Source of the DNA: a virus
Virus record (IMG/VR): IMGVR_UViG_3300037840_000265
Span: 1-50,415 of that record
Length of the DNA: 50,415 nucleotides
Direction: 5' to 3' (one strand)
Shown here piece after piece: positions 47,962 through 50,415 of this stretch. Each line of letters starts with the position of its first letter. Within the stretch, counting starts at the first letter, position 1. Below the pieces are notes generated by a model. That model did not search any database, was not told the DNA's origin, and saw nothing but the letters and a program-made list of their open reading frames with translations. The position numbers and the translations under genes are program-made.

Positions 47962-48566
47962 GGCACAACCTCCAATCTCTCGCGTAGACGACGAATAATA
48001 TCAGTATGTATCTGCGACACATAGGACTCGCAGACACCGAGCAACGTGCCAACGTGCTCCATAGTCAAACCGTCGTCGTAGTACAGTGTCAGTAAACGCC
48101 GCTCTCGTTCGTTGAGCGTGAAGCGAATCGCATCGTCAACGTCGTGGGCACGCGACGGCGAGCGATGCGGCAATGCTGTTGCAAACAAGTCATCGTAAGT
48201 GTCGCCCATGGCGTTGCGTGGGCAATTCAGAGAACGTAACTGACAGGTGCCCTCTCGGTTCGTGTCCCGTAACTGCTTGCGGTGCGACCGTGTCAGGTGA
48301 TCCAGGTCCCGCATGTAGTCCAAGATCGCCCCGCGAATGCGGCGGGCGGCGAACTGGAGGAACGGGACACGGCCCGCGACCCAGCGGTCCGACGCTTGCC
48401 GGAGGCCGACCAGAGCCGCGTTCTCCACCTCGCCGGGAAGGATGGAGGCACGCACGCGGCGCGGCAGGCGGTGGTAGTATTTGCGGGCCATGCCCAGAGC
48501 GTAGCCCTGATAGGCGGCGAACAGGTCAGACGGACACGCCGGGGCCGCGATGGTGCTGCTGCTCAT
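47958..48566 (-). CDS. Second RNA polymerase sigma factor (FliA/SigF-like)
   Basis: A 202-aa protein. Region 2: LPGEVENAALVGLRQASDRW and PFLQFAARRIRGAILDYMRD, the hallmark of sigma28/SigF-type factors. A short linker follows. Region 4: LNERERRLLTLYYDDGLTME then LGVCESYVSQIHTDIIRRLR, a helix-turn-helix. The protein lacks region 1. It precedes the coiled-coil gene and could activate a class of phage promoters different from those of the sigma factor at 41210. Confidence 0.85.
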   Translation of the reverse strand: MSSSTIAAPACPSDLFAAYQGYALGMARKYYHRLPRRVRASILPGEVENAALVGLRQASDRWVAGRVPFLQFAARRIRGAILDYMRDLDHLTRSHRKQLRDTNREGTCQLRSLNCPRNAMGDTYDDLFATALPHRSPSRAHDVDDAIRFTLNERERRLLTLYYDDGLTMEHVGTLLGVCESYVSQIHTDIIRRLRERLEVVP

Positions 48567-48895
48567 ACTCCCGAGCCCTCCGTGACATTGCCCGCTGGAC
48601 GCGCTGGGAGCTGGTCGGCGACGGGGCGATTAACGGCCGCTGCCGGCAGCGGCTTGAACTTGATGGCGAAGTCATACGGGGACGCGACGAATAGCAACCC
48701 GCGGTCGCAGCCGTCCAGGCCGACGTACACCACGGCCTCGCGGCGGGAGACCGGCTCGAACGCGAACCCCGTTACCCGGTAGGTTCCCAGGTCAACGTCC
48801 TCAACCGTGGTGGAGCCGTCACGCTTGACGCTGCGGAGCTGATGCCGCCGGTAGGTGTCGCCGGGAACGATCCGGCCGATTTCAGTACAGGTCAT
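48563..48895 (-). CDS. Hypothetical protein
   Basis: A 110-aa protein, beta-rich (DVDLGTYRVTGFAFEPVSRR, EAVVYVGLDGCDRGLLFVAS). The start is the ATG at 48895, overlapping the preceding stop as ATGA; longer readings upstream overlap the next gene. No family recognised. Confidence 0.6.
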   Translation of the reverse strand: MTCTEIGRIVPGDTYRRHQLRSVKRDGSTTVEDVDLGTYRVTGFAFEPVSRREAVVYVGLDGCDRGLLFVASPYDFAIKFKPLPAAAVNRPVADQLPARPAGNVTEGSGV

Positions 48896-49326
48896 GCCGC
48901 CTCCAGCGCCTTCGCGTCTGTGTCCACCTGTCCAGGATCTTCCCGTCGTTCCAGCCGCTCGCAGCGTGCCTCGATCTCCGCCACGGCCGCTTTCACCGTC
49001 TGCAACGTCTCCAGGTCCATCGGTGCCTCCGGCAACGCCGCCTTGCCCCACTGGCGGGCCAGCGAAAGGGCAGCACGCGGTAGGTTGGCCGCCGCCCACG
49101 CCGCGATGTAGCACCAGCGGTCGCTCAGCGTGGCTAGCTGCTCTGGCGTCAGTTTACCAGAGGACTCGGCACGCTCAGTAACTCGGTCTGCCCACAAATA
49201 CACCGCCGGCGTCAGACGGTAGACCAAAAACTCGCCGCCGGCCGGCGAGTACCAGAAGCACGGCGCGGCGCCAACAAGGGATGTTGGCATATCGATAGAG
49301 CGAAGAGTGGCGTCGATGTAGAGCAT
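48892..49326 (-). CDS. Hypothetical protein
   Basis: A 144-aa protein: N-terminal strands (CFWYSPAGGEFLVYRLTPAV) and a helical middle with RWCYIAAWAAANLPRAAL, ending in a charged coiled coil. The ATG directly follows the upstream TAA. No family recognised. Confidence 0.6.
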   Translation of the reverse strand: MLYIDATLRSIDMPTSLVGAAPCFWYSPAGGEFLVYRLTPAVYLWADRVTERAESSGKLTPEQLATLSDRWCYIAAWAAANLPRAALSLARQWGKAALPEAPMDLETLQTVKAAVAEIEARCERLERREDPGQVDTDAKALEAA

Positions 49327-49971
49327 TTAGCTGTCCCAGGAAACGCCAAACGATTCACACCACTCACGAATGTCCGGGTCGTTTTCATAACCCCATCCGT
49401 AACCTTCCTTTTTGAAGTCGGAAGCCCAATGCAGGCCGTTAACTTTCAACGGAACGGCATTGATTGTGCTAACTGACAACTTCACCGCCTCAAGCATATC
49501 TATCTGTCTTGAGCCAATCACACCAGAAGTTGCTATTATTCGTTGTAACTGCCAAATAACATTCAACCTGACGTATTGACAACCGCGAATTTTTGGTTGC
49601 ACCTTCTTCCATGCTGCGTATTCTTGATCCCAAGTAAATATCTGACCAGTAAACTTACGAATACACGTCAAGGCGTGACGTTTACTATCCTCATTGAACG
49701 CTTTATGACAGTCAGCGCACGATTTCCTACCGCAACGACAGTTTTCACCATGAAAACGTTCAAAACCTTCCTCTTTATACCTAGTTCTGTACCTGTCCTT
49801 TATTATCTCTCCAATCACGTAAGAGTCGCAACCCATCTTACTTAGCACAGACCTAACCTTATCGTCGTAATCTTTACTTAATGGGAACTTGAATCCAATA
49901 GGTTTATCAGTGTCAAACTCAACCATGAACTCCGTGTGCCCGTCAAATTGAAGGTGTTTTAAGGTGGTCAT
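49327..49971 (-). CDS. Cys-rich hypothetical protein
   Basis: A 214-aa protein. The N-terminal half is alpha/beta (FMVEFDTDKPIGFKFPLSKD), then CRCGRKSCADCH, a metal-binding knuckle, then helices (YVRLNVIWQLQRIIATSG) and a Trp/Tyr-rich end. The coding sequence is AT-richer than its neighbours, suggesting more recent acquisition. The function is unknown. Confidence 0.65.
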   Translation of the reverse strand: MTTLKHLQFDGHTEFMVEFDTDKPIGFKFPLSKDYDDKVRSVLSKMGCDSYVIGEIIKDRYRTRYKEEGFERFHGENCRCGRKSCADCHKAFNEDSKRHALTCIRKFTGQIFTWDQEYAAWKKVQPKIRGCQYVRLNVIWQLQRIIATSGVIGSRQIDMLEAVKLSVSTINAVPLKVNGLHWASDFKKEGYGWGYENDPDIREWCESFGVSWDS

Positions 49972-50025
49972 TATTGCACCTAATCACCAATTCATTGAAG
50001 TCAACGACGCAACGAACAGTTGCTG

Positions 50026-50415
50026 CTATGCCGTGTCTCTCAACTCACCATCACCGTCGTTCTCCCAATATCCACCAATACCTGACAAATCGCAACCCAT
50101 CGGGTTGTACGTGGGCTCGGGATGGTCCCCGATCATGGCGAGTTCAAACAGTATCCGCTGCTGCTCATCCCACTCAGCAGGAATGCGGAACCGGATCTTG
50201 TACCAGCAAGCTCCTGGCATCGTCGGTGTGATTCCCTGAAACGGAATCAAGGTGTCCCTTAATATGAGACTAACGCGCACTGGCGTTGAACCACCAAGAT
50301 CCCGCTTCTTTTTCCAGCGACCAGACTTATCCTCTTGCCGCCCAAGCTTCCAGGCCCGCGACGTGCTGACCGGTTTCTTTTGAGGGGTAATCGACCGGAG
50401 AGCCCGACTCAGTTC
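50026..50415 (-). CDS. Hypothetical protein, 5' end beyond the window
   Basis: The frame is open through the right edge (130 codons seen). The N-terminal part is basic (RSITPQKKPVSTSRAWKLG, RWKKKRDLGG), followed by strands VRVSLILRDTLIPFQG and YKIRFRIPAEWDEQQRILFE and an acidic end. No family recognised. Confidence 0.6.
   Translation of the reverse strand, partial: ELSRALRSITPQKKPVSTSRAWKLGRQEDKSGRWKKKRDLGGSTPVRVSLILRDTLIPFQGITPTMPGACWYKIRFRIPAEWDEQQRILFELAMIGDHPEPTYNPMGCDLSGIGGYWENDGDGELRDTA

Noticed and set aside
1-50415. CRISPR array or integrase/attachment site
   Set aside because: No regularly spaced direct repeats of CRISPR type and no tyrosine or serine recombinase gene were seen.

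Overview
The window looks like about 50 kb of a GC-rich tailed-phage (Caudoviricetes) genome or prophage, with neither end of the element inside it. The evidence is a complete HK97-type head module (split terminase, portal, Mu F-like protein, prohead protease, major capsid protein) followed by head-tail connector, tail-completion and tail-tube genes. The layout suggests a long-tailed (siphovirus-like) particle. Almost every gene reads leftward (- strand), so biological order runs from the right end to the left. Host assignment is inference only: the C-terminal half of the left-edge gene resembles, from memory, a family common in Planctomycetes. I see no integrase, no att site and no endolysin.

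Right part (about 50.4-38 kb, transcribed first in the leftward sense) holds regulation and DNA metabolism. It includes two sigma factors (48.0 and 41.2 kb), a SNF2-type helicase paired with a DNA methyltransferase whose frame is broken, a structured tRNA-like element, a beta sliding clamp, a PAPS-reductase-like ATP pyrophosphatase, a nucleoside-deoxyribosyltransferase-like protein and many small overlapping genes. At 39.1-35.9 kb lies packaging: a small-terminase-like protein, then a large terminase split into separate ATPase and nuclease genes. An Ea22-like gene and a few structural or unknown genes lead to the portal (31.0-32.7 kb). Next come a Mu F + C39-peptidase + HNH fusion and a metallopeptidase that shares a Cys-containing motif with it.

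Between the head morphogenesis genes and the prohead protease sits an accessory island (22.1-25.5 kb). It has small unrelated ORFs, each preceded by a repeated hairpin-plus-Shine-Dalgarno leader. A strong leftward promoter and a HTH gene on a probably leaderless, operator-bearing promoter lie upstream of it. The protease, capsid protein, a duplicated structural protein, a fibre-like beta-repeat protein and connectors follow (21.9-8.6 kb). Two mobile homing-type genes on the + strand are embedded here: an HNH-like gene that appears to split the fibre gene from its start, and a LAGLIDADG gene with an in-frame stop.

A second accessory island (3.6-8.6 kb) of small zinc-ribbon, SWIM, MutS-domain-I and metallopeptidase genes starts from divergent sigma70-type promoters with an operator shared with a ribbon-helix-helix regulator. 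The left end carries tail completion, tail tube, a probable tail chaperone and a chimeric Cys-rich gene running off the edge. Terminator-like hairpins repeatedly sit directly in the leader of the next structural gene, with no room for a promoter after them. This suggests attenuation or RNA processing as a way of setting structural-protein stoichiometry.
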